Source: Paguma larvata (Eukaryota > Chordata > Mammalia > Carnivora > Viverridae). Taken from it: DNA of 64,000 nt. This document shows, piece after piece, positions 21,422-32,094 of the stretch. The position numbers and the translations under genes were made by a program. The notes below the pieces were generated by a model. The model was given only the letters and a program-made list of their open reading frames with translations, had not been told where the DNA came from and did no database searches. Location of the stretch: the NCBI GenBank assembly GCA_030068075.1, contig CM057833.1:43853587-43917586 (forward strand). The letters are read 5' to 3'. Positions within the stretch are counted from its first letter, which is position 1; each line of letters opens with the position of its first letter.

Positions 21422-21449
21422 CTAAGTGTGTTATGCTCTATCAGAGCAT
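21381..21449. other. Cluster of three perfect hairpins
   Basis: Arms 'atatgtctc'/'gagacatat' (21381-21389, 21397-21405), 'ataacacac'/'gtgtgttat' (21414-21422, 21426-21434), and 'atgctct'/'agagcat' (21433-21439, 21443-21449). Loops are 7, 3 and 3 bases. Confidence 0.9.
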
Positions 21450-21724
21450 ATCAGAACATCTTGATGTGGGCTAGCCCCATTTCAAGTGCCCAGTGAGCCT
21501 TCTGTGACTGGTGGCTACTGGTTGGACAATGCTGGTATAGGTGGCAGAGGCTACAGGGCCCTTGGTTAGTGAGTGGGAGGCACAGGGCAGGGGCCCAGCC
21601 AACACTCAATGAACATGTAGCATAATCAAAACATAAGTCACTATTTCCATAAGCCATGGAGATTTTGTTTGTTACTACAGCATACTTTCTCCTCACCAGT
21701 GTAAGCTTCAGGTTGCTAGAATAT

Positions 21725-21920
21725 AAAGGAAACCAAATGAGACTGGAAAGAGGCAGGAGTCAGTTAAAGACAGGTCTTTTATGAGATACTCAGGTGTTTG
21801 GATTTTATCCTAAAGGAAAGTTAATGGCGCTTATGACACTGTTCAGATTTAACAAGCCATCCTGGAGGCAGGGATAGCAAATAGCGGGCTGGTGCAATAC
21901 TCAGGCAATGAACCTGGTAC
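21725..21920 (-). mobile_element. L2 LINE fragment, antisense
   Basis: 'gtgtttggattttatcctaa', 'tgacactgttcagatttaac' and 'ccatcctggaggcagggata' match reversed L2 ('ggactttggattttattcta', 'tgacatgatctgattt'). Confidence 0.75.
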
Positions 21921-21999
21921 AGGCACCGAGGAAAGCTCAAACAGAAAGGCAGACACTCTGTTCTCCATTGACCTGTGTACAGAGCAATTTGTCTGACTC

Positions 22000-22670
22000 C
22001 ATGTAGAAGAGGAGTTTTATGGCCCAGCCAGTGAGGGAACCATCAGCCTGGCCTCATGCAATCTGCTGTGGCTTCAGTTTCATCTTGTAGCTGTTGGCCG
22101 CGAGGAATTATTCCACAGATCCATCATGGTAGAAGGCTTTGCCCCAGTGAAGTATTTTGGATCCATTTCAAGATCATTTTCACATTTCAAGGAAATTTTC
22201 CTCTTGTTTTTCTTCCAGCCCAGGCCAGACTTCAAAACCTCCAGTTTTTCAAAGCACTCCAGCTGGGGCGGAGATTTTTCCCTCCTATATTTTTTTCCTC
22301 CACAAATGATATGCCATAACAGAAGAGACAAAGAGGAAAAACCAGTAATTGTTTGGATAATTCTGCACCATCCACACAGAGGAGATCTGGCACTGGGGTG
22401 GATAGGGAAAGGCATGCAAATAGATGGGTGATGACGCGAAGTCACCACATCAAAATCCGTTCCATGGATCCAGACTACTGTATTCTGAGAATTCCAGTTG
22501 TTTGTCTTTTTAAGCACGGGGGATGGAGATACCATTTGAGTCTGCATTACCTTATAAAAGAGCTCCACGGGAAACATGTTGGCAAAATGACAGTGATAGC
22601 CACGAGAGAGGTTTGTTCAAAACCTACTTTGAAGATTAAGAGGTATAAACTTCCAGTTACATTAAAATAA
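22000..22670. other. Unrecognised stretch, possible regulatory DNA
   Basis: No repeat recognised. It contains an exact octamer ATGCAAAT at 22414-22421 and a TATA-like 'ccttataaaagagc' near 22549-22562. A 165-codon minus-strand frame at 22080-22577 shows no motif I recognise. None of this is strong evidence for a gene. Confidence 0.3.
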
Positions 22671-22675
22671 CATCC

Positions 22676-22856
22676 AGTTATATTTCTTCCAGTAATATTG
22701 TAATAACTCTGTATAGTGACAGACGGTAACTACACTTATCATGGTGAGCATTTTTACGATGTATATAACTGTCGAATCACTATGTTGCACACCTGAAATT
22801 AATATACAATTGTATGCCAACTACACTTCAACTACAATAGAAAGAAAAAAGTACAA
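22676..22856 (+). mobile_element. Old L1 LINE 3' UTR end
   Basis: 'ggtaactacacttatcatgg', 'tgagcatttttacgatgtat', 'cgaatcactatgttgcacac', 'ctgaaattaatatacaattg' and 'ccaactacacttcaactaca' are the ordered end of an L1M-type 3' UTR, finishing in an A-rich tail. Confidence 0.85.
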
Positions 22857-23019
22857 GTTAAAATGAATTACTTTGAGCCTTTTCCTTAAGATTTTTGTAC
22901 AGAATAATTTCTTTCACAGTGATTTTCATATTATTTCATCAGCTTTGGCCAAGAGCAAGTCACAGTGATATGGAGGCAGAGCTCTCACACAGGTGCAAAG
23001 ACATCAGGAATTATTTAAT

Positions 23020-23200
23020 TGCTATGTAATGAAGCAGAACTCAGACCAAGTTGAAGTTCTACCACTTACTATGGGATCTCGGGCAAATCCAACAACTTTC
23101 TGAGCCTTGGTTTCCTCATCTGTAAATTGAAGACAATGATCCCTACCACCCAGGGTGGTTGTGGGTTTCAGTGGGAAAACTGGCAGAAAGAAACACACGG
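23020..23200 (+). mobile_element. MIR SINE
   Basis: 'agttctaccacttactatgg', 'gatctcgggcaaatccaaca', 'gccttggtttcctcatctgt' and 'accacccagggtggttgtgg' follow forward MIR. Confidence 0.9.
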
Positions 23201-23458
23201 ATTTGGAGCCAATAAACAAGGGATAAAGATCCAGTTCTGGCTTCTCCCGATCACGTGGCTGTAGACACATGTCATTTGTCTATATTCTATAGAATAGTGG
23301 GACAGAACTTTTGCAAATTAAACAGCATGATGTACTTGACACTTAACATCATCTCTATCCTCTAGAAAGCAGTCTGAAGTGCTGCCTTGCCTTAGAGTTG
23401 TAAGCTCAGTGAGACCAACGCAAAGAAGCAAAGCAAAAGTCAGTGGAAGAAATATGTA

Positions 23459-23681
23459 GGGGCGCCTGGGTGGCTCAGTCAGTAAAGCATCCAACTTCAG
23501 CTCAGGTCATGATCTCGCGGTTTGTGAGTTCGAGCCTCACCTCAGGCTCTGTGCTGACAGCTCAGGGCCTGGAGGCTGCTTCAGATTCTGTGTCTCCCTC
23601 TCTCTCTCTCTTCCTCTCCTGCTTGTGCTCTGTCCCCTCTCTCTCAAAAATAAACATTAAAAAAATTTTTAATTAAAAAAA
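23459..23681 (+). mobile_element. CAN-SINE (felid SINEC), younger type
   Basis: 'gggcgcctgggtggctcagt' head, 'tttgtgagttcgagcctcac' box B region, 'ggcctggaggctgcttcaga' body, CT-rich segment, 'aataaacatt' and A/T tail. A diverged direct repeat, 'aagaaatatgta' and 'aagaagtacata' (9 of 12), flanks it. A 77-codon frame over it is an artefact. Confidence 0.97.
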
Positions 23682-23684
23682 AAG

Positions 23685-24160
23685 AAGTACATAAACTAAT
23701 GTAATGCGTATACTCCTCACTCTACGAGGAGTGGCAAAGAGACATTCATCTTGCAAAGGTGTGTTCATTCCTTCAGTAGATATGACTTTTCTGAAGGTTT
23801 TCAAGCAGACGATACCACATGGCACTCCTCAGAAGCAGGAGAAGACAGAAAGTGTCTGCCTTGTTCCTCCTGGTCTCCTGACCCCATTGATCAAGGTTGA
23901 CCCCATGGGGAGCTAGCTTCCCACACCGGAGTGGTATCGCTTGGCTCCCAAAAAGTTGATCAGGAAGCATTTCATCTATCTCAGTGGAAAGGTGGCTCTG
24001 TGTAGTCCAGGCAAGCCCAGGCCTTGTGAGCCCAGATAGCTCACAGAGCTCGGTCACCATAGCGGCCTCAGAACACTCCATGCTGTGCCCCACTCTCGTG
24101 CAGTGGGGAGGAGGTGGCATCAATAGCACGGAGCAGCAGCAAGATCCCAATTTTTAAAAG
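23685..24160. other. Unrecognised non-coding stretch
   Basis: No repeat recognised. The 125-codon minus-strand frame at 23773-24150 has no recognisable domain. Confidence 0.35.
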
Positions 24161-24164
24161 ACAC

Positions 24165-24285
24165 TTAAAAAACTTAAATGCTACCTGTCAATTTTAGAAA
24201 CAAGGAATCGGAGACTCAGCAAAGGAAAGGGACTTCCCCAAGTCACACAGCTGCCATTGGCAAAGTCTCTCAGACCTGTGCTCCT
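24165..24285 (-). mobile_element. MIR SINE, antisense fragment
   Basis: 'aggaatcggagactcagcaa' and 'cccaagtcacacagctgcca' are the reversed MIR core. Confidence 0.75.
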
Positions 24286-24405
24286 CAGATTCTAATGTTT
24301 GTCAATCTACTTGACAGTCTTGTTACAAAAGAGATTCTGATCCAGGATGTCTGAGCTGAGATGGGGGTCTGTGGACCACTTTTTGAATAGCAAGGCTTTC
24401 AGCCT
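24286..24405 (-). mobile_element. MER5-like hAT remnant
   Basis: 'ctcagattctaatgtttgtc', 'aagagattctgatccaggat' and 'gtctgtggaccactttttga' match the MER5 pattern read backwards. Confidence 0.55.
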
Positions 24406-26479
24406 CCATGGTCCCCTTGGAAATCCAGACTAAGCACCACACACAATGAGACTCGGCATACTTCCTTCTTTCGTCTACCACCTCAATTCAGATTTGTCCT
24501 CCCTAACCATCACTTGCACCTGACTCTATCCTGCTTCTGAACTTCGGCTGACTTTGCCTCGTATTTTCTCAGTGCTGGCCTTGCTGCCTTGGCCTCGCAA
24601 GAGGACTTAAAGCTTCTCTCTTCTTTCTTGGCTAAGATTTTGGCTACCCCGGACAGTCCTACGTAAGCCTATCACTCTGTTGTCTCAAGCTGCTTTGAGT
24701 AAACGCTCTCCCACTACAACTTGGATCCTCCGGGCCAATGCCTCCAATAGGCTCCACCAGTTTCTGCTGTGTGAAAACCACACTGCAGAGATCCCAAATC
24801 TTTCATGCACTTTCCACCATACCATCCAGCCTTAACTGAAGGGGACTGGTAGGGCATGAAAATATTTTTGTGCTGGAACGCGTGCTTGTTTCCAAAAAAA
24901 CAAAGCTTATGGCCAAACAGGAATACTCTGGTTTCCTAAAAATCACAACCAAAATAGACTTTCTTTCCTGTTTACCCTACGTATGAATCAGATTATGCTC
25001 CAGAGTGACTGATTTGCTGAATGAATGGCTATAAGCAGATCCAAAATATTTATTAGAGCCTACAGTCTTCAGCCGCAGAACAGAGAGAACAAAATGGCCT
25101 AGAGTTAGTCAGCAAAGGAGAAACCGAGTCCTCATAGGGTTGGCCTAAGGATTACATTTTTCCCATTAAATAGTAAGCATCCAGCAAATGTTAGCCAGCA
25201 TTATATCAGCTGAAACTCCACCACTTTTACTCCCACTCGACAAAGTATATTGTAATGCAAGTAAATGAGAGCGAAAAAAGAAAACAAGTCTTAATAAATT
25301 TAAGAAGATTAATGTCATAAGAAGCATGGTGTCTGACCACAACAGAATATGTTATGGATATTGCAGGTAAGCATTTGGACTAATATACCAGGAATCAAGA
25401 ATTTTAGTATGTGAGAAAAAAGAGACAAGTATCAATCCAATAAGTTTAAATTAAACTCTACAATAGTACATCTGGACTGGAAATGATTAGCTCAATCCTG
25501 TGATGTTTTTTTAAGGTAAATATTCTCTAGTTATGTCCACTAAAAGGGGCTAGAAGCGAACACAACCTCACAGCAGTAAGCATCCCTGGCACCCAAATTG
25601 TGGCTTATAAACAGCACTCCCCTCCAAAACAAATAGGGATTCATCCAAGAAATGGATGATGTTTAAGACCTGGAGCAAAAAATGTCCAGGGGCTTCTTGT
25701 ACCGGAAAGTATTAAAAGCTATCAAGGACCACTGATAGTTTGATAAAAGGACTCGTGGCCAAAAAAGGTTGGCTGCAATATACTGAAACACACTGTGTTC
25801 AAAAACCCATGTGTTCATTATGATACTCAACAGGAAAATAAATAAATAACTTCAATATTCTCCATGTTCACCATTAATGGTCACTAGGCACCGGCTTGTA
25901 ACTGAATATCAGTAATTGAAAAAAAGAAGAAGAAGAAGAAGCATACATCCTACCTTTTCTGAAAGAAAAATGTTTCAGGATAATCAGATATTCACAATTT
26001 GTGAGCATAATGGGTCCTTACTGAGTAATTCCAGTCCATAAATGTGAAAGGATGACGGAATTTAAGAATTGCCACTTTCCAACTCCTAATGAGATAATTC
26101 ATTCAGGCAAAGATTATCTGTAGATGAAACCATTAGATGAAAGGTCGAAGGGACATTTTAGAATGGAGGTGGCAGGATATCACCATCTGAAACCCTAGAT
26201 CAAATTAGCATCATTAACACTGATCAGACTTCACGTGGCTTCTAACGTGAAGCGCAAAGCAGGCGGCACCAACGGGGAAATATTCTTGCAAGAAAACTGG
26301 GGCTTGAATCCCACCAAGACATTTAAACTAACTTCTAGTTTTACTGTAAACAGAAGGAGAAATCAACTAAATGACACCATGGCGAAGCAAATATTGACAG
26401 ATTCTGAATGTGGGACTTTCTTTAAGACCTGGTTCTTCAATAAAAAAATGGTATAAAAAAGGAGGGATCAGGGAAAGAG
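24406..26479. other. Repeat-poor stretch, unrecognised
   Basis: About 2 kb with no clear transposon or gene. A short AAG tract lies at 25919-25941, and the part from about 25150 is AT-richer with scattered A-rich runs. No frame longer than about 75 codons has any family resemblance. Confidence 0.35.
25919..25941 (+). repeat. (AAG)n microsatellite
   Basis: A short A run followed by about five AAG units. Confidence 0.9.
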
Positions 26480-26830
26480 GGAGTGGAGAGGCTGTTCTAG
26501 ATTGGAGAAGAGAGGTTCAAGAAACACAACAACCAACAGCAATAGGTGCCAATCGTATTTCAATCCTGATTTAAACAACAATAGTAACATCGCATTTTTG
26601 AGATAATTGGAGAAACTGGAGTATGACACCAAGGCATCACAGTGAAGTCTTTTAGGTATGATGAGAACCCTATGGTTAGCTGAGAAAATGTCCATATTCC
26701 TAAAAGATGTATCCTGAACTATTCATAAATGTAAGGACATGAGAGCTGGGATTTGAAGAAACAGCACTTGAGTAGGGTCTGGGGGGTGGAGACGGTAAAG
26801 CAAGAGAGGCAAAATTCTGAGACATAGATA
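26480..26830 (+). repeat. Ancient mammalian repeat, relative of 8567-9290
   Basis: 'gattggagaagagaggttca', 'cgtatttcaatcctgattta', 'gaaaatgtccatattcctaa' and 'agcaagagaggcaaaattct' match the same kind of old 3'-UTR-like repeat. Family uncertain. Confidence 0.45.
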
Positions 26831-26895
26831 TATATCTAGACAGACAGATAGATAGATAGATAGACACATAGATACATAGATACATAGATATAGAT
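26821..26895 (+). repeat. GATA/GACA tetranucleotide repeat
   Basis: 'gacagacagatagatagata' runs into 'catagatacatagatacata', a compound tetranucleotide tract. Confidence 0.95.
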
Positions 26896-26899
26896 GACA

Positions 26900-27284
26900 T
26901 TGGAGTTTATTAAATTATGCTATAGTAGTAGTAGGTAGTAGTTATGTTTGAAAGTTTTTCTAACAAAAATACCTTTAAACAATATAGGAAACTCTTAAAT
27001 CAGACTTGATATACATTTTGTAAAAAATCATTTACAAACTTTGATTTTTTTTTTATTAACAGCAAAAACTACCCTACTGTACCACCCACCATCACGCCAC
27101 GCAAGGCATCATGTTTGTTAACCACTAATGTTATGTGTGCTCCATCCCTGCACAGCCTGGTTTGAATTAAATGGGTGTGCTCATTTGTCACCCACCAGAC
27201 TGTGGCTTGGGAGCAAGAGCTGTGTCTTATTGAAGTATCAACCCCAGCACTGATATATACAGAGAGCTCAGAGTAGATGCAGTT
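26900..27284. other. Unrecognised non-coding stretch
   Basis: AT-rich at the left, otherwise featureless to inspection. Confidence 0.35.
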
Positions 27285-27465
27285 AGTATGTGAATATTCA
27301 TAAGAATCAACCAGAGATTGTTTAAAATGCTGACACCTGGGCATTAACCCCAGAACTTCTGGTGCAGAGAGTCTGTGTGGGGTCTGGGGAAATCTTAATT
27401 TTTACTGAATTTTCCAGTGATTCTTGTGCACATTATTCAGGGCCCACACCTTGAGAGACATTTAC
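27285..27465 (+). mobile_element. MER5/MER20-like hAT remnant
   Basis: 'aaaatgctgacacctgggca', 'ttaaccccagaacttctggt', 'gattcttgtgcacattattc' and 'cacaccttgagagaca' match the body and end of this short non-autonomous transposon group. Confidence 0.6.
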
Positions 27466-27936
27466 TTATCTGGACCTTATTATTAAGCAGCCATGTAGGA
27501 CTCAGGGGAGCTGAGGAATAAGTAAAGCCAATAAACAAATGAATGGCAGGCAGTTATACTCCTCAGTTTCAGAGGCTCTGATTTCTGAGGTTTGAATAAT
27601 GAGAAGGACTGATTACTAAATGCAAAGGAATACAGGGCAGCTTCCAATGCGGCATTTGATTTCAATTCTATTTTTACTTAAATGGAAACTTCTGCAGGAG
27701 TCAAAAGCAAAGCTTCTTGATTGCAGACAGCATAGCCATGGATAAATGTAAATCCTAGCTTTCTAGACAGCTTTGTGAAAGGGATAAGGAGCACACGGCA
27801 CTAACTAGCGTGATTGTACAAGGCATGTGCTTATAATAAGACTTAAACGAACACGGGCTTCCTCAGAGTCCAGTTATAAAATTCTCATTCTGTCCCTTCA
27901 GCCCCATAAGAATCAGCCAGCTCACTGACTGGAACA
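27466..27936. other. Unrecognised non-coding stretch
   Basis: No repeat or gene recognised. Confidence 0.35.
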
Positions 27937-28008
27937 ATATTGTTTCCATATAATTCCTTATCCCATGCCGCCATATTGTTTCCATACAGTTCCTTATCCC
28001 ATGCTGCC
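27937..28008 (+). repeat. 36-bp tandem duplication
   Basis: Copies 27937-27972 and 27973-28008 share 33 of 36 bases, each beginning 'atattgtttccata' and ending 'gccgcc' or 'gctgcc'. Confidence 0.97.
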
Positions 28009-28227
28009 ACACTGTCAGTGGTGGGTATTTCATTTCCTTGTGAGCCTAGAATTGCCCATCACTAGAATTCAAGCAGAGGACAGACAAATGGTCACCGAAT
28101 GATCCTGCTTCCAAAGAGATCAGAGACTTTAGGAGAAAGGCCCAAGATTCCTTGGAACTCTGTTTCTCAGTTGCCCCCTTGTTTCTCCCTGTGTCCGTGC
28201 CTGGCAAATGTTCTGCTTCTGCATTTT

Positions 28228-28535
28228 GGCTTTTCTCCCACGTCTCTGCCTGACCAGGTCCTGCTCATCCACTGAGCCACAGCCCAAGGATCAGCTGTGC
28301 AGGGAAGTTTCCTCTGATGACAGACTGATGTAGAAAGCCCTTCTCTGTTCTCCTATAAGCAGCCTGACCTTACCTCCATCTTAATATAATCAACCATTAC
28401 ATTTCGTTATCTCTGCCTCATCTGTGCGAACTGCCTCTCAGTCCGTTGTATTCCAAGTATCTCTGACACATTGTAGATTCTCAGACACAGGCAGAACAAC
28501 TGACTGAATGAATTAATGAACGAGTGCTTAACCTG
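28228..28535 (+). mobile_element. L2 LINE 3' end
   Basis: 'gggaagtttcctctgatgac', 'cttaatataatcaaccatta' and 'gactgaatgaattaatgaac' match forward L2 near its end. Confidence 0.65.
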
Positions 28536-29040
28536 GAGGTCTGAGTTACTCCACTAAGCCTATTCAAATGAAGTAGGTCCTCAAGTTGAAGCACTAGAAA
28601 CATTTTCAGGAATTTCTAAAATATCAGAGAATTAAAAAAAAGCTATAAGACAGGAAATGGATAGAAGTATTAGTTTCTCAAAAAGCAACTGAAGGAGAAT
28701 TTAAAAAAAAAAAAGAGACCGATTAATGTGCAACTGATCACTACCAAATTAGGAGCATTTGAAAAGTGAAGAGGTGATCATTGGGATATAAATAGCTTTT
28801 CAAATCATAAATCCTGACAAGTTCTCTCCCACTCGAGCATTTGAAAACTCTTAAATAATGTCCAAGTGAAAAGAGAAAAACATTAGCTGGAAAATAATGT
28901 CTTTTAGACAAATTTCCACCTGGTCAAATTCCTGTATTAGTGAGTGCTTCAAGATCTGTCTGGAGGGAGAGTGTTGTCCTCACTTCTTTGCCTTTCCTGT
29001 TTAACAACTGTACAAATTACTTGATAAAGATTCATAAGAT
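28536..29040. other. Unrecognised AT-rich stretch
   Basis: Several A-rich runs, no element recognised. Confidence 0.35.
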
Positions 29041-29044
29041 AAGC

Positions 29045-29120
29045 TAATTAAATACATTCATCCATTCAATGGACAATCATTGAGCGCTTAACTTTGTACT
29101 TTCCTTTGAGAAGGTACTAC
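29045..29120 (-). mobile_element. L2 LINE terminus, antisense fragment
   Basis: 'attcatccattcaatggaca' and 'atcattgagcgcttaacttt' match reversed L2 terminus. Confidence 0.5.
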
Positions 29121-29154
29121 ACAGTAAATAGCTCATTATACCACAATGTGATTG

Positions 29155-29275
29155 ATGCTATCACAGATTCTGAAGCAGAAGGTCAAGAGGCTGACCTAGA
29201 AATCACTATTGTTAAGAAGAGTTCCAGATAATCTTTGTTGCCACCAGACAAGATTTGGGGAACCACAGTAGACAA
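29155..29275 (+). mobile_element. MER5-like hAT remnant, probable
   Basis: 'acagattctgaagcagaagg', 'gttaagaagagttccagata' and 'gatttggggaaccacagtag' resemble the end of a MER5-type element. Confidence 0.4.
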
Positions 29276-29589
29276 CACAATCAGTGTTAAAGTGAATTTT
29301 AAAATTAAAATGATCCAAAAATGAATACATGTAATTAAGGGGGAAAAAAAAAGAACTTTAAAATACCTCCGTTGGCAAAAACGATGGGTTAAAAGCTAGG
29401 AGAAATGTAATGATTAGGGATACTAAAACATGCAAAACTTGGGCCTAGCCAATTATACAACAAATAATGTATGTGGTCTTGGTCTGGTGTGACAGGTCTG
29501 TTAAAAGGCAGGCATATACCCACACTCTCTAACTTACTATCTTTACTACAGTAGGAGATGAAAACAGAGTATGACCACAAGAATACAAT

Positions 29590-29850
29590 TTCTTTTTTGA
29601 GGCGCAGTGTCCTCGTCTATGTAATGGGCACAATAATAACCCGCCACAAAGAGTTGTGTAGAGTCTCCGGGGATGGTTGTATAGGAGAAAACTAAAAAGT
29701 ACTCGCTTATCAAATATTTGAGGGTCTGCCATATTCTCAGGATAGGCTCTGGATACGCGTGGTAAAGTACTTTGCACAGAGTTTAGCACATAGTAGATAC
29801 ACCCAAAAAAACGGTAGCTATTCTTATCATTACAAGCCCACTTGTACTGA
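29590..29850 (+). mobile_element. MIR SINE, 3' half
   Basis: 'cgcagtgtcctcgtctatgt', 'aatgggcacaataataaccc', 'actttgcacagagtttagca' and 'catagtagatacacccaaaa' match the forward MIR 3' half, apparently with extra sequence between. Confidence 0.65.
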
Positions 29851-30570
29851 TCCTGGTTATCCAACCTGCATCTAGAAACAGGAATGGCACCTGCTTTTTA
29901 AGGCTCACCAGTGGGAGGGTCTGCGCTGGACTGTTGTAGTTGGCACATTGTAAATCTCTCCAGAGCCCTTCCCTTATCGAGTGTCATTGAAAGTTCCAGC
30001 CTCTCAGGATGATGTCGCCGCTCGACTTCTTACATGAATCAAGTGTTTCGAAATCAAGTCACAGTTAGTGCCTGCCTAGACCAGCTTTCACTGGAATTCC
30101 TTATGTCTCAACTTCTAAGCATTGTTAGCCTGTAACACACAAGCTAACACTGAATTTCATTATCTTGGAGTAGAAAGAATGACCAAGATTATTTAAAAAG
30201 TGTGAGTTAAGAGCCTGGGTCTTTCAAAGTCAGGCAGTCCTACATTGAAACTCCTACCTGTCTGACCTGGAAAAGTGATTTTGATTCCTAAATTCAATGC
30301 AGCTGTGAAGACCTATGAGATTATGGACCCAGCAGGAACTCATGAGATGGTAGTAGTCAATGGCTTCCTCAAAAATAGGCTGCATGATCACTGGTTTACA
30401 GCTGGCTATTAGAAAGTCCTCCAGATATTGAGCCAAAATTCTCTTCTAACTTTGTTCTTCCCAGTGGTCTAAAACCTGCCCTCTGAAGGTGCATAGAATC
30501 AGTTTACTTCCTATCTTTCTCTAGAAAAGCTCTTCAGATAGTTGAAGAAAGCAATGATGTCTACCCAGAG
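29851..30570. other. Unrecognised non-coding stretch
   Basis: No repeat or gene recognised. Confidence 0.35.
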
Positions 30571-30673
30571 TGACCAACTACCCTGGTTTGTCCAGGACTC
30601 AAGGATGCCCTAGGATACGGAACTTTTAGTGCTAACATTGGTAAAGTTCCAGACAAACTAAGATGGTGGGTCC
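30571..30673. mobile_element. Short MITE-like element with terminal inverted repeats
   Basis: Ends 30572-30592 and 30652-30672 are inverted copies (16 of 21 paired). The left end reads 'gaccaactaccctggtttgt' and the right end 'gacaaactaagatggtgggt'. This resembles a known old mammalian palindromic DNA transposon whose name I do not recall safely. Confidence 0.6.
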
Positions 30674-30834
30674 CCCTACTTGCCTCTCTGTTCTTCCCCA
30701 GCCCGAATATCCCCATGGTCTTCAACCATTGCTTTTGTGACACACTGTGTGGTCCCCTCATCATCCTATTTTCCCTCCCCATAGGCATTCATTTTTTTTT
30801 TTTTTTGTAATGTACTCCATAGAATTTGCCACAA

Positions 30835-31060
30835 ACCAAAAGTGGGACTCATGAGTCATGGACACATATGAATTTAATGTGCCCAAGTAGTGCCAAATAA
30901 TTCTCCAGAAGGACTACACGAGTCTACACTCCCACCGGCAGTGCATAAGGGTTTCTGATAACACTTGATATTGCATAGCTAAAATAATTTTGCCAACCTA
31001 GTTACGATGCCAAAGTAAAAAGCACATTTTTCAGCGTATCGCTACCCGGTAGGAGCTGAC
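30835..31060 (-). mobile_element. Old L1 LINE ORF2 fragment, antisense
   Basis: 'gtgccaaataattctccaga', 'gagtctacactcccaccggc', 'agtgcataagggtttctgat' and 'ttttgccaacctagttacga' are the reversed L1 ORF2 blocks usually reading 'gccaaattgccctccagag...acactcccaccagcaatg'. Confidence 0.8.
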
Positions 31061-31321
31061 TGAACTTGATTTCCTACAGTTTTGCCTGGTGTTTCTGACG
31101 TGGGCTGCTGCCAAACTAATTCTCCTCAAACCAGTATTTCTATTTGATATATAAACTTAACTTCTGGACTGGACATTTATCATTGTAAAATTTTACTTTA
31201 ATCGTATCAGCCCAGTGCTCTGGTCTATGAAGATTACTTTAAAATCTTTACTGTGTCATCTATTTTTTAATTGCCCTTTTCAACTTTGGGAGAATAAGAG
31301 GAAAGGAAAAGAGTGTTAATT

Positions 31322-31549
31322 CTCTGGGACACCTGGGTGACTCAGTCAGTTAAGCATCTGACTCTTGATTTCAGCCCAGGTCATGATCCCACAGATCCGT
31401 TAGTGTGAGCACCACACGGGGCTCTGAACTGACAGTGCAGAGCCTGCTTAGGATTCTCTCTCTCTCTCTCTCTCTCTCTCTGTCCCTTCCCCACTTGTGT
31501 ACATGCTCTCTTTCTCTCACTCTCAAAATAAATAGTTAAACTTTAAAAC
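31322..31549 (+). mobile_element. CAN-SINE (felid SINEC), older type
   Basis: 'gggtgactcagtcagttaag', 'gactcttgatttcagcccag', 'cagagcctgcttaggattct', a long TC tract and 'aaaataaatagttaaac' tail. Perfect 14-bp target duplication 'aaagagtgttaatt' at 31308-31321 and 31550-31563. Confidence 0.97.
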
Positions 31550-31561
31550 AAAGAGTGTTAA

Positions 31562-31700
31562 TTTTTTGTTTTACACACAGGAAACTGAAGCTCAAAGAAG
31601 CTGAGTTAACTTGCTCAAAGTCTTCCAGGGATAAGTGGGACAGGCATGCTTTGAACCAGATATATCTGAAGCCAAAGCCTTTCACACACAGGATTATATC
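31562..31700 (-). mobile_element. MIR SINE, antisense fragment
   Basis: 'caggaaactgaagctcaaag', 'ttaacttgctcaaagtcttc' and 'gctttgaaccagatatatct' follow reversed MIR. Confidence 0.85.
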
Positions 31701-31781
31701 ATGCTTTGCAAAATCACACATAGGGGATATCTGAGGACTAGCCCAGGTTCTTTACAGTTTAACAATTTAAAACACTATTTT

Positions 31782-31976
31782 GGGGGCACCTGGGGGGCTC
31801 AGTCAGTTAAGCATCTGACTTTGGCTCAGGTCATGATCTCGCAGTTTCTGAGTTCAAGCCCCACATCAGGCTCTCTGCTGTCAGCACGGAGCCCACTTTG
31901 GATCCTCTGTCCCTCTCTCTCTCTGCCTGTCCCCACTCACGCTTCAGTCTCTCAAAATAAATTTTTTTAAAAACTA
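31782..31976 (+). mobile_element. CAN-SINE (felid SINEC)
   Basis: 'ggggggctcagtcagttaag' head, 'tgagttcaagccccacat' box B region, 'cagcacggagcccactttgg' body that fits neither main group well, short CT segment and A/T tail. No clean target duplication found. The 111-codon frame at 31635-31970 is a composite of MIR and SINE. Confidence 0.93.
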
Positions 31977-32094
31977 AAAATAAACCTAGGCACTTTGATT
32001 CCAGAACCCAATCTCTTGACCCTTATAGGCATAAACTGGCATGAGAAGTAACAGGAAAGCAACCATATAATATGGTGTGATTTACCTTAGTTTA

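Larger units (their letters stand above)
21186..21535. repeat. Ancient DNA-transposon-like repeat, AT-expanded
   Basis: 'taaattttctagtaaccaca', 'gaaattaattttaataatat', 'atatgaaaattattaatgag', then 'gtgggctagccccatttcaa', 'gtgcccagtgagc' and 'ggtggctactggttggacaa' follow a known old interspersed repeat that I cannot name. An AT-rich duplicated segment sits within it at 21342-21449. Confidence 0.5.

Noticed and set aside
22080..22577. 165-codon minus-strand frame
   Set aside because: No recognisable domain, a plus-strand frame of 101 codons overlaps it, and codon usage does not look selected by eye. Homology search would be decisive.
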